A DNA stretch of 64,000 bases from Monosporascus cannonballus. Taxonomy: Eukaryota; Ascomycota; Sordariomycetes; Xylariales. The notes below the pieces were generated by a model. The model made no database searches, was not told where the DNA came from, and worked only from the letters and a program-made list of their open reading frames with translations. The stretch spans positions 186,001 to 250,000 of the forward strand of contig QJNS01000032.1 of the NCBI GenBank assembly GCA_004154925.1, in the 5' to 3' direction. How positions within the stretch are numbered: the stretch's first letter is position 1; every line of letters begins with the position of its first letter. Both the position numbers and the translations under genes were made by a program. Below are positions 39,300 through 52,616 of the stretch, piece by piece.

Positions 39300-42200
39300 T
39301 TCTTTATGTAAATATCCTTTTTATTTAATTAGGTACTAGATTTTACTTTTATTTATTTTAAAATCTAGTATTTATTTAATTTTGTATTTATCAAAAATTT
39401 TTTCGAGTTTTAAGTTTATTTTTAACGGGGCGTTTTTAAGTATTAATTTAAATAAAGAAATATGGAAAATAAGGTATATTTTTATGTTTTTGGGTAATAA
39501 TAATTTGTAATTAGTTTTGGAAATAATTTCGTTAATTTTGAACGGTCCAAACTTTTTAAAATTAAATTTGTCGTTAGGTTTTTTTATTTTGATTTATAAA
39601 ATATTCGAAATTACGTTTTATTTTTGGCGTAATAAGTAAACTTTGTTTTTTTTCGTTAAAATTAATCCCTTAATTTTTTTTTATTATAATACTAGGTTAT
39701 CCGTTATTAAAAAAATCGCAATTTATTTTGAAAACGGGCCTAGATCGTTTTAATTTTTATAATTAATATTTTTGCTTTTAAGATAATCATAATAATTTTT
39801 GGTACCTTATTAAGCGGTTATTTAGGTCGTTTTATTTTTACATTATATCCATATATAATTATATAAAGAAATATGCCTATATTTTCGTTAATTAATATGT
39901 TATAAGCGATTTATATTAATAATAAAAGTTTTATTTAATTATTCTGCTAATAATTAACGTAATTTCGTAAATATTGTTTTAAAATTTGGTTTAATTTTTT
40001 AATTTAATTATCCGTTTGGGAATAATATGCTGTCGAAAACTTAAATTTAATACTAATTTGTTTAAAAAAACTAATATTAAATTTTGAAATAAATAACGTA
40101 TTTTGATTTAAAACGATTTTTTCAGATATCCTATATTTATTAAGGTATTATTTAATAAAAACGTAAGTTAATTATTTTGCCGTTACATTTTTTTTGAAAG
40201 ATAAAAAATACCCATTTTTGGTAAATTTGTTAATAATTACCTATATTCCGTTATATTTGATTCCAGTAACTGGGTTTTTAAATAAAAATAAATTAATAAT
40301 AAAATTTTAAGTTATAATATTCCATATTTTATTAGGAATATTAATAAGTTATAATAACCCATAGGGCTTATGGCGTATTACCTTAACCTTATTACAAACG
40401 TTATAATTTTTGATAATTATTTTAACTATACGGCATAACTTAGGGAAATCGTATTTTTCTTGCAGCCGTCGGGTAATTTTAAAAATTCCTTGGTATTTAT
40501 ATAATAAGTCCTTATAAAATTCCTTTACGAATTATTTTTATTAATTTTTAGGAATATAAATTTTGCCATAATATAATAATTGATTTTTAGGTTATTTTTT
40601 TAATTACTGGATTTTTTTTATTTTTTTGCATCGTAGGAATTCCGGAACTGTATTAAAAGTTCGGTAGTTGGTTTTTTTATTATCTTATACAGATACATAA
40701 TTTTATTTTTATTATATTATAATATTTATATATTTTTTTTAGGAATTTTGGAATCGTAATTTTTTTTGCAATTAAGAATATCCGTTTAAATATTTTCTTT
40801 TCCTTTAATATGATATATTTTAAAGTTAAATTTAAACAAAAAAATCCATTATTTTTCATATCGTTTGTTCAGCTTTTGGGCTTTCATAAATCGCATAAAA
40901 TTCTTATAATTAAGGTAAATATCAAAAGGTTTTTTTGCTCCGTTAAAAAAAAATTTTTATTCCTTAAAAGTATTAATAATTGCTAATAATTTTTTGTCGT
41001 AAATCTGGTATTTAAGTTCTATATTTCGGAATATTTTAAAATAATATATTATTAGGTATTATTTGCCGTTATTTTCTTATTATTCCAAAATTACGCCCAA
41101 AATATACTTTAAAATATTTATTTTTAATCGTTTTATTTTATTTAGATTTGGCATCCTTATAATAAATCCGCTGGTAATTGTTTTTTTAATTCCCGGAATG
41201 CTTTTTTTATTTCCTTTAAAAATTCGAATTTTTTCCTAACGTATTTTTTAGTAATAAATTTCGTCAAAGGCCTAATTATATTTTTATATCCCTTAATTAG
41301 GCCGCATACGTAATCCGTAAATCCTAAGATTTATCGGATATCTATAACCATCACCTTATTAGGAATAAGTTAGTCCTTAATTACTTTTAACTTAAAACGT
41401 TAAATTTAAATTTGTTTTGGTATAAAAGTAAATCTTAAAAAATTTAATTTCTGGGTATGCCATATATTTTTAGTAAAGTTAATTCGAATATTGGTTTCGT
41501 CCAAAATTTTAAATATTTAAATAATATATTTCTTATATTTCTTTAGGGTTTCGGAATAAATAAGGATATCGTCGAGATAGATAAATACGAATTTATCTAA
41601 GAATTATCGGAAGGTAATTATTATTAAGCTTTGGAAATTGGTAAAAACGTTAATAAGTCCTATAAGTATTACTTTATATTCGTAAAGTCCATATATTATT
41701 CTAAATGCCGTTTTTTATTTTTTTCTTTTGGTTATTCTGATACGGTAATAATTATTACGAAAATTAAACGCCGTAAATTATTTAATTTTATTAATATTTT
41801 TTAAGGTATTTATAAAAATTAAAGGATATCCGTTTTTAATCGTAATATTATTTAATTATTTATAATCGATTATTTTTTAATAAATAAGGTTTCCGTTTTT
41901 ATTAATCTTTTATTTATTATCTTTGGTTTTTAGTATTATAAGAATTAGATATTTAATAAAGAAATTAAAAAATTAAATATATTTTTTTTTTCAAATTTAG
42001 TTATATGCTTTTTTATAAAGTTTTTAATTTTTTTGGGTTTATATAGTAAATTTTATAAAGTTTAGGATAATGCCTTTTTTTGATAGGTATCCGGTGGTCC
42101 TATTAACCGTATGGCGGTAATTCGTAATTTTTTTTATTTTTGAATAATTTTTTAAATTTTTAATATTCCGGAGGTACCGTAAAAATCTGATTAGGAACCC

Positions 42201-42700
42201 GTATTTCCTTAATAATATAACAAATTTCTCGATTATTTTTATTTGGCATTTCGTCTTAGGAAAATATTTGCTTTTTTTAATTAATCCGTAAATTATTAAA
42301 ATAAAGTTAAGGTATTCTTAAGATAATATCGTATCCGGAAATATTAACGATATCCAATAAAATACGTTCTTAATATCCTTGAATTTATATTGGGAGTTTT
42401 TCCGTTTTTCGAAAAATTTGTCCGTTTTCGTAGGTAAATAAGTTGCCGTTTACCGTACGTAACTTATAAAACTTTAATTTGTATTTTTAGGGAATTTAAT
42501 ATTTTTCCGTTGTTATAGGGGAAATAAAATTACTTTTTGCTCCGGAATTAATTATGGCCTTAAGTATTTTACTTTTATATCGGAAAGGGATTTTAATCTA
42601 GTTACGTATTTTTTTCGTTATTTCGTATAAGGTCTTATTAATTAAGGTTTTTCGATACCTTATTTTTAAAAGCTTTTATAATTTTTTAATTTCTGATAAT
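39300..42700 (-). pseudogene. element C pol
   Basis: RT reads YGLYEYKVILIGLINVFTNFQ and then FLDKFVFIYLDDILIYS on the minus strand (41720-41560). The catalytic YLDD (41568-41579) is intact, unlike in A, B and D. The protease active site at 42538-42549 reads NSGA, so its catalytic Asp became Asn. The tail KKPNDKFNFKKFGPFKI...FHISLF lies near 39550-39450, followed by KYKIK-stop-ILDFRL as in B. Frames are closed by many RIP-type stops, so the element is dead despite the intact YLDD. Confidence 0.85.
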
Positions 42701-43499
42701 TTTCGACTTAAGTAAATTTTTATTCGCAAACTTTTTTAATAACATATTTGGTATATTAATCGTTTTTATACCGGAACCATATTTTCTTGCCGTATTTGCA
42801 TTAAGGTTTCAAAATTTAGTTTTTTTCCTAATTTATTCTTTTATTCCGTATTTCCCGAATTATAGGATTAAAAAAGTAAATTTCCGAAAAAAGTATTCCC
42901 ATATTTAGAAATTCGTATTAAATACAAAATATCGGGGAATAATATAGGTATTTTTGCAATATAGCTTTTTGACTCCGTTTTAATTCGGGGTGTAAATAAT
43001 AAGATTTAAAGTATTTTGGTTATCGGGGAATTTTAGTATATTAATATTTATCGTCTAGTTCGGTAAAAATCTTATTATTCCATCCGGGCCAAAAATTATT
43101 ATCTTTTTTGGTTTTAAAATAAATAAAATAATCGTCCTAATAACAAATAATAAAATGTAATAGGTCGTAAGGGTTTACCGATAATATCTTTTTATAAATA
43201 ATATATTTTAAAAGTTTATAAAATTTTAAGGATAACTATCCGTAACTGTTAATATTTGGTCGAAATTAATTATCCTTTATATATATCTTATACTTCTAGG
43301 AATTAAAGTAATACTGGTATTTTAATTTTATGGCTATCCTAAAAACCGTTTATCCGGGATAATATTTGCAAGTTTTAACTTTAAAATTTTAGCAAATAAA
43401 ATAATCCTTATATTTTAAGTTATCGTTCTGGATTTAAATAATTATAGCAATAATGAATTCTGGCTGGAAAAAAATCGAACTAATTTCTTTTTTTTCCTT

Positions 43500-44720
43500 T
43501 TTTGCCTTACTATCGGTTTCTTATTTAGCCGTTTTGGTTTTTTTCTAAGGTTAAGGAATTCCTTTTTTTTTAGAATTCTTTTTGGCGGGGAAGCAATATT
43601 CGCTTTTGAAATGCCCTTTTTTGTTATAATTAAAACATTTTATTTTAAATTTATCTTTTTTGGGCTTTTTCGAAGCGGAACTTATTTCTTTTTAAGGTTT
43701 ACCTTTGTTCTTTTTGGCTCGGCTGCTAAAGCTTTTATTATTACTTCGTTTGTCGGTCTTTTTTTTTCGAAATACTGATTAAAAGTTCGTCAGTCGGCGA
43801 TAATAACCTTATTTATGTATTTTGTAAAAGATTTAGTTTTAAGTTCCATATATAATTTGTTTTTAACTTAAAGCTTTAAGCTATTATAATAAGGATAAAA
43901 TAATGCGCTTTTTAATAAATTCGAAATAACGGTTAAACGGTTAAACTTTATCGTATATTTAGATATTAACTTAATTTAGTGAAAAAAAATAAAATTATTT
44001 AATAACGTCCTATTCCTTATCGGGATTACCGAACAAAACGCGTATTTTTTTTTAAAGTTTTCGTAATCGTTAAAAATATAATTAATAAAATCCAAAAATT
44101 CCTTTAGGTATTTCTTAAGGTAATCCGTTAAAATAAGTTCGAACCATTAACGAATTCGTCCAATTAGCAATTAAGAAATAACCATTACTTTTTGATATTC
44201 CTCCGGCAGAAAATTTTTATAGAATTTAAGGTAAAACCTTACCTAAACTAAGAATTTATTAAGGTCTTTTAATCCGTTATAAAGTTTAGGGAGGATTGGC
44301 TTATAGCTTTTAACGTTTAGCATTCCATAATAACCAAGGGACGGAATAACTCCTTCCTATATCCAAATTATGCCGAACAGTAACAGGGTTAAGGCTTTTT
44401 CTTGCATTCGCCTTAGGTCCAACAAAAGGGGTTAGTAGCCGGCCCCTTAGCTTCGCCTTCTAAAAAAGCTAAATTAAGAAAAAACTAGCTTTTTTCTTTT
44501 TGTAAACCGAACATTCTTTTTTTTCAAGGTTCGGATTTCTGCTATTAGGGCACTTAATTTCTCCTTCGCAATAAGTTTTTTCTTTTAGCTTTCGGCCCTA
44601 TATTTTTCTTTAACCTTTTTTTTAGCCGCTTTTTTTTCCGATTTCTTTTTTTGGACTTTAATAATATCCTTAGGGGCCGGGATAAGTTACTATCTGGGTT
44701 ACGAAAATAACGGGCTTCCT
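43500..44720 (-). pseudogene. element C gag
   Basis: Zinc knuckle on the minus strand at 43595-43650: CFNYNKKGHFKSEYC. The His and the outer Cys are kept and the second Cys is now Tyr. Upstream (44400-44700) the Lys/Glu-rich N-terminal region corresponds to the gag coiled coil of element B. Stops interrupt the frame. Confidence 0.75.
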
Positions 44721-44953
44721 TAAGATTAAGTAATAAAAAGTACCATATTATTAATTAATTGGAAAACTTTTTTAATAAGGGGTAAATCGTTAAATCTTAT
44801 TAATAACGTTTTCTTAATTAATAACGGGAATCGTATATATTATTTATTTTTTGAATATTATCCTATATTATTATTTATACTGAATTTAAAAAAATTTATA
44901 TTTTAATTAGGCGGTAAATTATCCGTTAATTATTAATTAAAAAATTATTAAAA

Positions 44954-45384
44954 TATAACAAACTTATTATATATTTATTTGGAAATATAAATAATATCCG
45001 AAAAAAGTTTCAATTTGTAAATAATAATAAGGCGAAAAATAATTTAATATATTCGTTAAAAAAATTTTAAAATATTTTTTTCTTAATTAAAAAACGGTAT
45101 AATTACCTTTAATTAAAAACTTAAATTAATGGTTAGGGGGTAAGGAATTAGGTAAATAATTATTTATATAAAAAACCTAAACTTTATATATCTTTTTTAT
45201 TTTTTATGTTTTTTATGGTTTTTGGGAATTTCGAGAAATTATGGTATTTGTCGTTTACGAATCTCCTGGTATCTTTGGAAATTGACAGAAACCCGAGGTT
45301 TATCCGATGGAAGGTGGAGATTCCGAGCGTCTCCAACTTCCTGGGCCTCCTTTGGGCCTAGTGGAGTCCCTTCTGAACGTAACA
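44954..45384 (-). repeat. 5' LTR of element C (431 bp)
   Basis: Plus-strand ends TATAACAAACTT (RIP form of the partner's TATAACGAACCT) and GAACGTAACA. The left half is more mutated than in the partner LTR; the right 150 bp are almost unmutated. Confidence 0.92.
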
Positions 45385-45389
45385 ATAGG

Positions 45390-45452
45390 TCGGTGGTTGA
45401 TCGGTAGTTAATTGGTTATTAACCTTATTTTTATAAGGGTTATATTTTTATA
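45390..45452 (-). repeat. 3' LTR of element D, inner 63 bp
   Basis: Begins TCGGTGGTTGATCGGTAG after the TSD of C and ends TTTTTATA. Matches 52495-52557 (TCGGTGGCTGATCGGTAG to TTCTCACA) with transitions only over most of its length. Confidence 0.9.
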
Positions 45453-46099
45453 ATTACTTTCCCCTTTTTAAGTTATTAATTTTTAACAGTATTATTATTA
45501 ATTTGATATAATACGTTTTGTAAATCTAATTATGTATATTTGCCGATAATTTACCATTATATTATGTTATAAATAATTGCCATAATAATTAATACGTACC
45601 ATATTCCGTAATTAATTATGTTCCGCCTAATTCCTTATTATAATTTATTTTTAACCCCACCTTATTTACTTTTTTTTTCTTTTTTTTCGTATCTTTATTT
45701 TTATTCCTTTTACATACGCGTTCCGTTTGGTTTCTTATTTTTTTAATGTTATCTCTTTAACGCCGATAATAAAATAAATATTAATCGTATTACGGGCGGT
45801 AATAAGCCGTATTATATTTACGTAATATAATATTATTTTAATTACCGTACGATTTACGTTTAAATTCCGGACGCCTTAAATTACGTTATAACTAATTATT
45901 ATTATAAAATTTCTTAAGCGGTAAATAATTATTCCTAATATTATTAATATTATTATTTAATTTTTATTCAAATTTTAATCGTTTTTAAAAATACCGCTCA
46001 AACGATTTTTTAATTCGGTACCGATAATTAGGAGTTAATCGACGAGTTCGAAAAAACTCGTATTATAAATATTTAATACGAATATTCCAACGTAATTAT

Positions 46100-49000
46100 A
46101 GTTGGTCTTTAACTTAATATCCTTCGCGAAATGGAATTTGCCTTTAACGTAATTATTACTAAGGAATATCGTTTTTTTAATATAATTAAGGTCGATTTCC
46201 GATTATTTATTATAATTATAAAAATCCAGTTTTAACGCTATTTTATATATTTATAAATTTAAATCTTTTTTATACATATTATAATTCTTTTTTTATTATT
46301 CCGTAATTAATTTCCGATTAAACGTAATTTTAAGGTACTTTTATAAATAAAGTAACTTTCGAAAACCGTTATGCCGTTACGTTCTTTACCTATAAATATT
46401 TTCCGCTTATTTTTTAACGCTTTAACGAAATTTTGATATTTATTAAAAATTATAATTAAAAAATAATTTTACCTGATAAAATTATTACCAAACTTAAGTA
46501 TATTAAACATTTTAAAAATGGCGCCTTATTTCCGATTAATAACAAATTATATTCCGGTTATTTGGGCCTTATTTTTCGTAAGAAATAAAACGTTTTTAAA
46601 TTTTTTCCGGATTTTACGCTTAATAAATTTAATAAACGTACTCGCTTTTTGCTATCATATATTCTTTAATTATTTTCTGATATTCATATATTACTTTTTT
46701 AATACGTTTATTCAAAGTTAATTAATATAAAATTTAATAATTAAATACGAAATTCTGTTTTCGAAATGAAAATTTAATTCTTTTTATATTGCTTATAAGT
46801 TTCCGATCGGTATATAATAAAGTAATTATTCGCCAAAAACTTAAAAACAATTATATAATTAAATAATACTTTAATATTAATATTTTAATTTTATTTAAAA
46901 TTATTTTTTATAATTTTTGTAATTATTAAATAATTAATTTCCGATCGGGCTATTATTATCTTATAATTTTTAAGTCGTTTTATTTCCTATATACGTATTT
47001 AATTTTTTTTCGTAATATTATAATATTTTAAGTATATATTTAAAATATTTTTAAGGTTTTTATGTATTATATTCGGCGGGTCAGCCTTTTTAATTAATTA
47101 GATATTCGCATTATTCCCGGTTATTTTAATGGCAGATAATATCTTTTACCACTTATTTTTCCTATTTTTCTGTTAAATCCGGTAACGTTATCTAAATATC
47201 GTCCGGTTTCCGGTTATATTATGGTTTTAATAAAAATATCAGAAATATATTATATATTTATTAATATTTAATAAAAAGAATTATTTTATACGCCTAAAAA
47301 CTTATTTATTTTTTAATCGTAACCCGGATATAAATAAATATAAATTTTTTATTTTTGAATTTAAAATTTTTAATCGATAAATTTACTTATTATTTTAATT
47401 AAAATTCCATAAGCGTATAACGTTAATTATAATATTTCTTTTAGGCTGCCATTATTTTTTCCTAATATTCGTATATTATTCGACGAATAGCCGCCATTTT
47501 TTTGAAACGTTTTTTAATTCCATATACTTATTTTTTAAACCTTTATAAAAAGTATTTTATTATTTTTAGATAATATTTATATAAAGTTTCGAACGGAAAA
47601 TGGCCGGTAAACGCATTTTGCATATTATTATATATAAATTCCGTATTTCGTAATAACTTTATTTAATTATTTTAATATGTATTAATATAATTACCGAAAT
47701 AATATTTTAAAACTTAATAAATATGTTTCGCTTATTTTTCGGTTTACGGATAATAAATAATTAATATTTGCCGTTTTATTTTTTATTCTTTATAAAATTC
47801 TGCCCAGAATTAATTCGTTAATAATTTGTTTTTATCGTTAATAATTCCGATTAACGTACCGAATTTATATTTAATCTCGTTATAAAATAATTAAGTTAAT
47901 TCGGTTACGGTTAAGGTTTTAATCGTAAAAATAAATAATTTTAATTTCGTAAAACGGTTGACGATTACCAGAATTACGTTATACTTTAACCCGTTTAAAC
48001 CTAGGTTTTTGGGAAATCTCGTAATAAAATTTAATAAGATTTTTTAAAAGAAATTATTTAAGTAACGGTAAAGGTTATAATTATTTATATAATTTATAAC
48101 GTAATTTTATTATGCCCTAATAATTCAGATATTATTTAATATATTTTCGAATATCGTTCGTTATATTTTCTTAATAAAATTTTTTAATTATTAAATTTAA
48201 CGTATAAATATATTTTATATATTTTATATTTAAATTATTATAATATTAATTAATTAATTATTTCGGTAAAGCGTTTTACGATAGGATTATAAATTTATCC
48301 CGATAATATAAATTTTTATTTAAATTTAAGAAATATTTTCCCTTTATTCCGGCTTAATATCCAGTTATTTATATTAATTTTATAATATTTATGTTCTTAA
48401 TTTGCAATTTTCGAACCTGATTATAAAACTGTTGGAAAATTTTCGGCTAAAGTATTATGTCGTTTTTGGCCAGTTTTTTCGCTAAGAAACGTAAAATATA
48501 CTAGTTATAAATTATAATTTTAATATTAATTTTATTTTTTTTAAATTTTTCGGAATCCGATCGTATTATGGTTGTAATTTACGGTTATTATTATTTAACC
48601 GTTAATTATGTTATTATTACGATTTGTATTTATATTATTATTTATAAATAATAAATTCGGCAAATATATAGTTCTTTATTTTCCTTTTCTTTTTAAAAGC
48701 TTTTTATAATTATATAACGAAAGTTTTCCGTTGTTTTACGCGGATAATGGTTATTTAAATTTTTACTATTTAAAATTTATCTAAAAATTTTATAACGAAC
48801 GAATTTTGCGTTATTTTTATAAAACTTTTTATTCCTTTATAATATTTTAAATCGTATTATATATTTACAATCGTTTTCCGTACGTTTTTTAGGATATTAT
48901 TTATAAGTCCGAATTTTTTAAATAATATAAGGATTATGTTTTCATATACGATTTTCTTTAACATATAATCCGGGCGTCTAAATAGCCCATTTACCGGATT

Positions 49001-50300
49001 AACGATACCTAATCGGTATTAAATCTTAAAATTAAATTACGTAAAACGGTAAACCTATCGGATTAATTTTCCTTTAAGAGTATACGCCGGCGCCTTTATT
49101 TTATTTTTTAATGCCATATAATTAATAAATATTAGGAAATTTTTTTTCCGTACCTTTTAAGATATTACCGCTAATATTCTAAGTTTTTTATAATCGCTAA
49201 TAATTTTTGTTACCTTATAACTTATTATTTTTTGGTTAAATTTAACTTTCGTAATTAACATATAATTAGGCATTAATACTTTCCGTATTTTTAGAAAAAT
49301 ATCCTTAATATAATTTTTATTAAGGTATTTATTTTAATTTTAATATTTTTAACATTATTTTAATATCGGAAAATGGTCGCCAATTAAAAAATATTTTTTA
49401 AGCTTTAAAACGTTTTTTTAGCTTTTTCGGATTACCGGAATTTTATTATTTTTCCTTTGCCTTACGCCCTTTTTAAAAACCTAATAATAAATTCGGTAAT
49501 ATGCAAATAATATGTAATAAATTTCCCATAAAAGTTCGCGAATCCCACAAATATTTAAATATTATAAATTAATTTTGGTTTTGGCCATATTTTAATAATA
49601 TTAATCTGTCGGCGGTCCATTTTCAAACCGTTAATATTAATTATAAATCATAAAAATTTAATTTTTTTTTTTGAAAAATTCGCATTTAAATATTTTAGTA
49701 AATAATTAATATTATAATAGCCGTTCGTAAATTAATTAAAAATATTTCGCATATCTTTTGGGTTATCCGAATAAATAATTATATGATTTAAATATATTAT
49801 ATATATAAAATTAATTAATTTAATTAATACCTTATATATATAGGCCTGGAACTTAATTAACGCGTTAATAAAGTTAAATAACATAACCGTATATTTGAAC
49901 TACTTATATTATATTCGGAAAACGGTTTTTTATTAATCGTTTTTCTTAATTTTAATACGGTAATAAATATCCTTAAAATTAATTTTCGAAAATATTTTAA
50001 TTAACTTTAAGCGATTTATTATTTTATAATTAAAGGTAAAAAGTATCGGTTTTTTATCGTTATCCGATTTAACCCCTTATAATCGACATATAATCGGAAA
50101 TTGCCGTGCTTTTTGAGCATAAATAATATTAATACTTTTACGTCCATTTTCGAATAACGTATCCGGTTTACCTTTAGGTTTTTTCGGATATATTTTTCGA
50201 ATATTTTCCTTTGAGCCTCCGAAATAAGGTAAATTCGGCCGAATAAAGGCGTTTTCCCTAGGATTAAATCTATTGCGTATTCCGCCCCTAATAGCTAAAA
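46100..50300 (-). pseudogene. element D pol
   Basis: Minus-strand RT: MDVKVLILFMLKKHGNFRLY and VDYKGLNRITIKNRYFLPLI at 50150-50020 (family: KKDGxLRLCVDYRxLNxITIKNRYPLPLI). FKYTVMLFNFINALIKFQ follows near 49910-49860. The catalytic motif at 49783-49794 reads YLNH, so both Asp are lost. Integrase near 47790-47560: YYPQ-like segment with TEK-stop-AKHIY-stop-VLKYYF, then FIYNNMQNAFTGHFPFETLY, matching AEFAYNNSxHxSTGxSPFxxxYG. Clearly gypsy pol, and clearly dead. Confidence 0.82.
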
Positions 50301-50899
50301 TATCTTTTCCGTTACTTTTTTGGAATATATTCGCCGGAAATTCTTTAAATATATAAAGAAATTAATTATTCCCTATTCCTGTTATTTCCCGAATTTCGGA
50401 ATATTTAACTTTTCGGCTAAATTTATTAAATTAATAATATAAATTTGCTTACTAAAAAGCGTTAAATTTACGATTTTTTATTTATTAACTTTTTATAATA
50501 ATCCGTATAATTATTAATATATAATTATATTTAACAAAATCCTTAATTTATTTATTCCGGGTTTAAATAATAAAAATTCGGGTACTTTCCGATTGCGGCA
50601 TATTACAAAATAAATTTACTTAAATTTTTGTTCGTTTCCGTTATTATTTATTATATTAATAAAAATTTCGTAAACCCTATAATACTTAATATATGTACCG
50701 TTAACGCCGATAAGGCCCGGAATATTTACGGAAATTAATTAAAGGTTAAATTTTTTTTATTAAGGTTTTGCTTATAGTATTTACTTATATTCCGGTATTT
50801 ACATTTACTTATACCGTTACGTCCCCCGTATTTCTTTTAATAAATACCTTTTTTCTAAAAAGCAGCTCTGTTCCGACCGTTCTATAATTATTAGCCGAA

Positions 50900-52330
50900 A
50901 TAAATTAAATATATATGCTTATTCCGGTTTTTTTTTAAGTTTACGTCTAAGGATTAATTTAATTTATCGTTATATATTATAACGTTTTATACGGCCTTCG
51001 GAAATCGGTTTCCGTATAGCCGGGATAATAGGGTTTTTATAATTTTTTTTGATTTACAATTTACGTTTTTATGGCCTGGTTTCCCATAATTATAATACTT
51101 AAACAAACCCTTATAAAAATTAAAAGTATTAAATTATATAAATTTGTTCCGATCGGAATTAAATTAGCAATGATTTGCCTTCCGAATATAAAAATGCCCG
51201 CGGTCCTTATTATTCCCGTACGGCACCTTTAATTTGCTTTAGGGATTTCTTTTTCCAAAAATATTAAAATAAAATTATTTATTTTTATTAATGCTTTTAA
51301 CAGAAAATGATCGGTTTTTTTTCGTTTTTTTCCAGGCGTCCTAGTAACGTTTTATTTTATTTACTACATTATTAATTTATTTTAACTTAATGTTTTTCCG
51401 TAATAAAATATTTTGTAATTTTAATATTAATTTGTAAAAATAATTAAAAGCAAAATATTTATTATTCCGATCGTTTTCCGGGTTAAAAACGTTTATAAAC
51501 TTTATTTTATAAACCAAAAACCTTTATTTAACGTAAAAGTTTAATAGCGATTAATTAAATCGTTATCGTAATTCCATAAATTGTTCCTTATATTCCTTGT
51601 CGAAAAAATTGCAATTTACGTAATTTTTCCTAATAAAAATTTATAAATTTTTTATTTTTAATTTTTTTTTCGTAATTAAAATAATTTAGCATAATGCGGT
51701 ATAATTATTAAATGTTCGTAATAAAAACGTTTATATGGCCTATGACCTATTAAATATAAGTAAAAACATTTTACCCTAATTTTTTGGCGTAAACTTTTAT
51801 AATAATTTTTATTTAATTTTCTTTTCTTTAATTAATATGCGTTCGGAAAATTTCGAATAATTATAACGCGGTATTTGCTTATCGCCTTTAAATTTTTATA
51901 ACAATATTATAATTAATTTATAAAGCTTTATTTTTTTAAGTTATACTATTATTTATTATTCGGCCAACTGTCGGAATAATTCTAAATATTATTTATTTTA
52001 TTAACGAATAATTTCCAAAATCTGGTTATTATTAAACGGTTTAACCTTTTTTTGCTTTAAATTCCGAGACGCGTTTATTATATTACGTCCGTTTTCCGAC
52101 CGTTTAATTAACGGTTATCGGGACGCATTTTTATTATATATATAAAAGGATTTAGGATTCCGGGGATTATAGTTTTTTATCCGTTAGGGTTCCGTTATAA
52201 GCTTTTTCGCCTGTTCCCGTACCGTGATCGATCGCTTGTTGGTTGGGTTCCGATCGGCAGTTTTTTCAACTAATAACTTAGGTTCGTTTTGTAATCGGCG
52301 AACTTTGCTTCTGGTAATTATTATATTATT
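50900..52330 (-). pseudogene. element D gag region
   Basis: A zinc-knuckle remnant, FKYYNYGKPGHKNVN, is readable on the minus strand at 51063-51106, with Cys positions turned to Tyr. The rest up to the 5' LTR is Lys- and Asn-rich with many stops. The gag start cannot be fixed. Confidence 0.6.
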
Positions 52331-52351
52331 TTTCATAACAAATAAAAAAAT

Positions 52352-52557
52352 TATAAGATAATAAATAACTATAAGTTGGATAAGGTAATTTCGGATTAGT
52401 TATAAAGCAAATTCCAAAAAGTAAATATATTAGGTTATTTTTATCTGGCGTTTCTTATTAGCTGCCAGATGGTAGATTTATATTAATAAGTGGGTCGGTG
52501 GCTGATCGGTAGCTGGTCGGCTACCAGCCTTATCCTCATAGGGGCTGTATTCTCACA
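52352..52557 (-). repeat. 5' LTR of element D (206 bp)
   Basis: Uninterrupted copy of the LTR that element C split on the other side. Starts TATAAGATAATAA and ends TTCTCACA, followed by the TSD ATATA. The last 60 bp (CGGTGGCTGATCGG...) are nearly free of RIP while the first half is heavily changed. Confidence 0.9.
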
Positions 52558-52616
52558 ATATAATGTGGGCGATATTGCTTAAAATTTGACGGTATTATTA
52601 AAAAAAGTTTATAACG

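Larger units (their letters stand above)
38135..45384 (-). mobile_element. Ty3/gypsy element C inside an LTR of element D
   Basis: 7,250-bp element on the minus strand with two LTRs of exactly 431 bp (38135-38565 and 44954-45384). TSD is ATGGG (38130-38134) and ATAGG (45385-45389), one G-to-A apart. Minus-strand order: gag with coiled coil and zinc knuckle (44.7-43.6 kb), protease (42.54 kb), RT (41.72-41.56 kb), integrase, tail with KKPNDKFNFKKFGPFKI (near 39.55 kb), antisense coiled-coil relic, purine tract GGAAAAAAGGAAATAA, 3' LTR. Same family as B by LTR and protein similarity. It is the youngest resolved layer on the D side of the nest. Confidence 0.93.
37992..52557 (-). mobile_element. 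Ty3/gypsy element D, interrupted by element C
   Basis: LTR 1 is 37992-38134 plus 45390-45452 (143 + 63 = 206 bp, split by element C); LTR 2 is 52352-52557 (206 bp). The equal lengths confirm the boundaries. TSD is ATATA (37987-37991 and 52558-52562). Internal DNA 45453-52351 makes a 7.3-kb element without C. Read on the minus strand: 5' LTR on the right, zinc knuckle near 51.08 kb, RT 50.15-49.78 kb, integrase near 47.8-47.56 kb, purine tract AAAAAGGGGAAAGTAAT, 3' LTR on the left. Inserted just inside the 5' LTR of element A, 59 bp from its inner edge. Confidence 0.92.

Noticed and set aside
45453..46100. Antisense coiled-coil gene in element D
   Set aside because: Checked the gap between pol and the 3' LTR of D on the plus strand; no coiled-coil or Cys pattern could be read, so it is not claimed.
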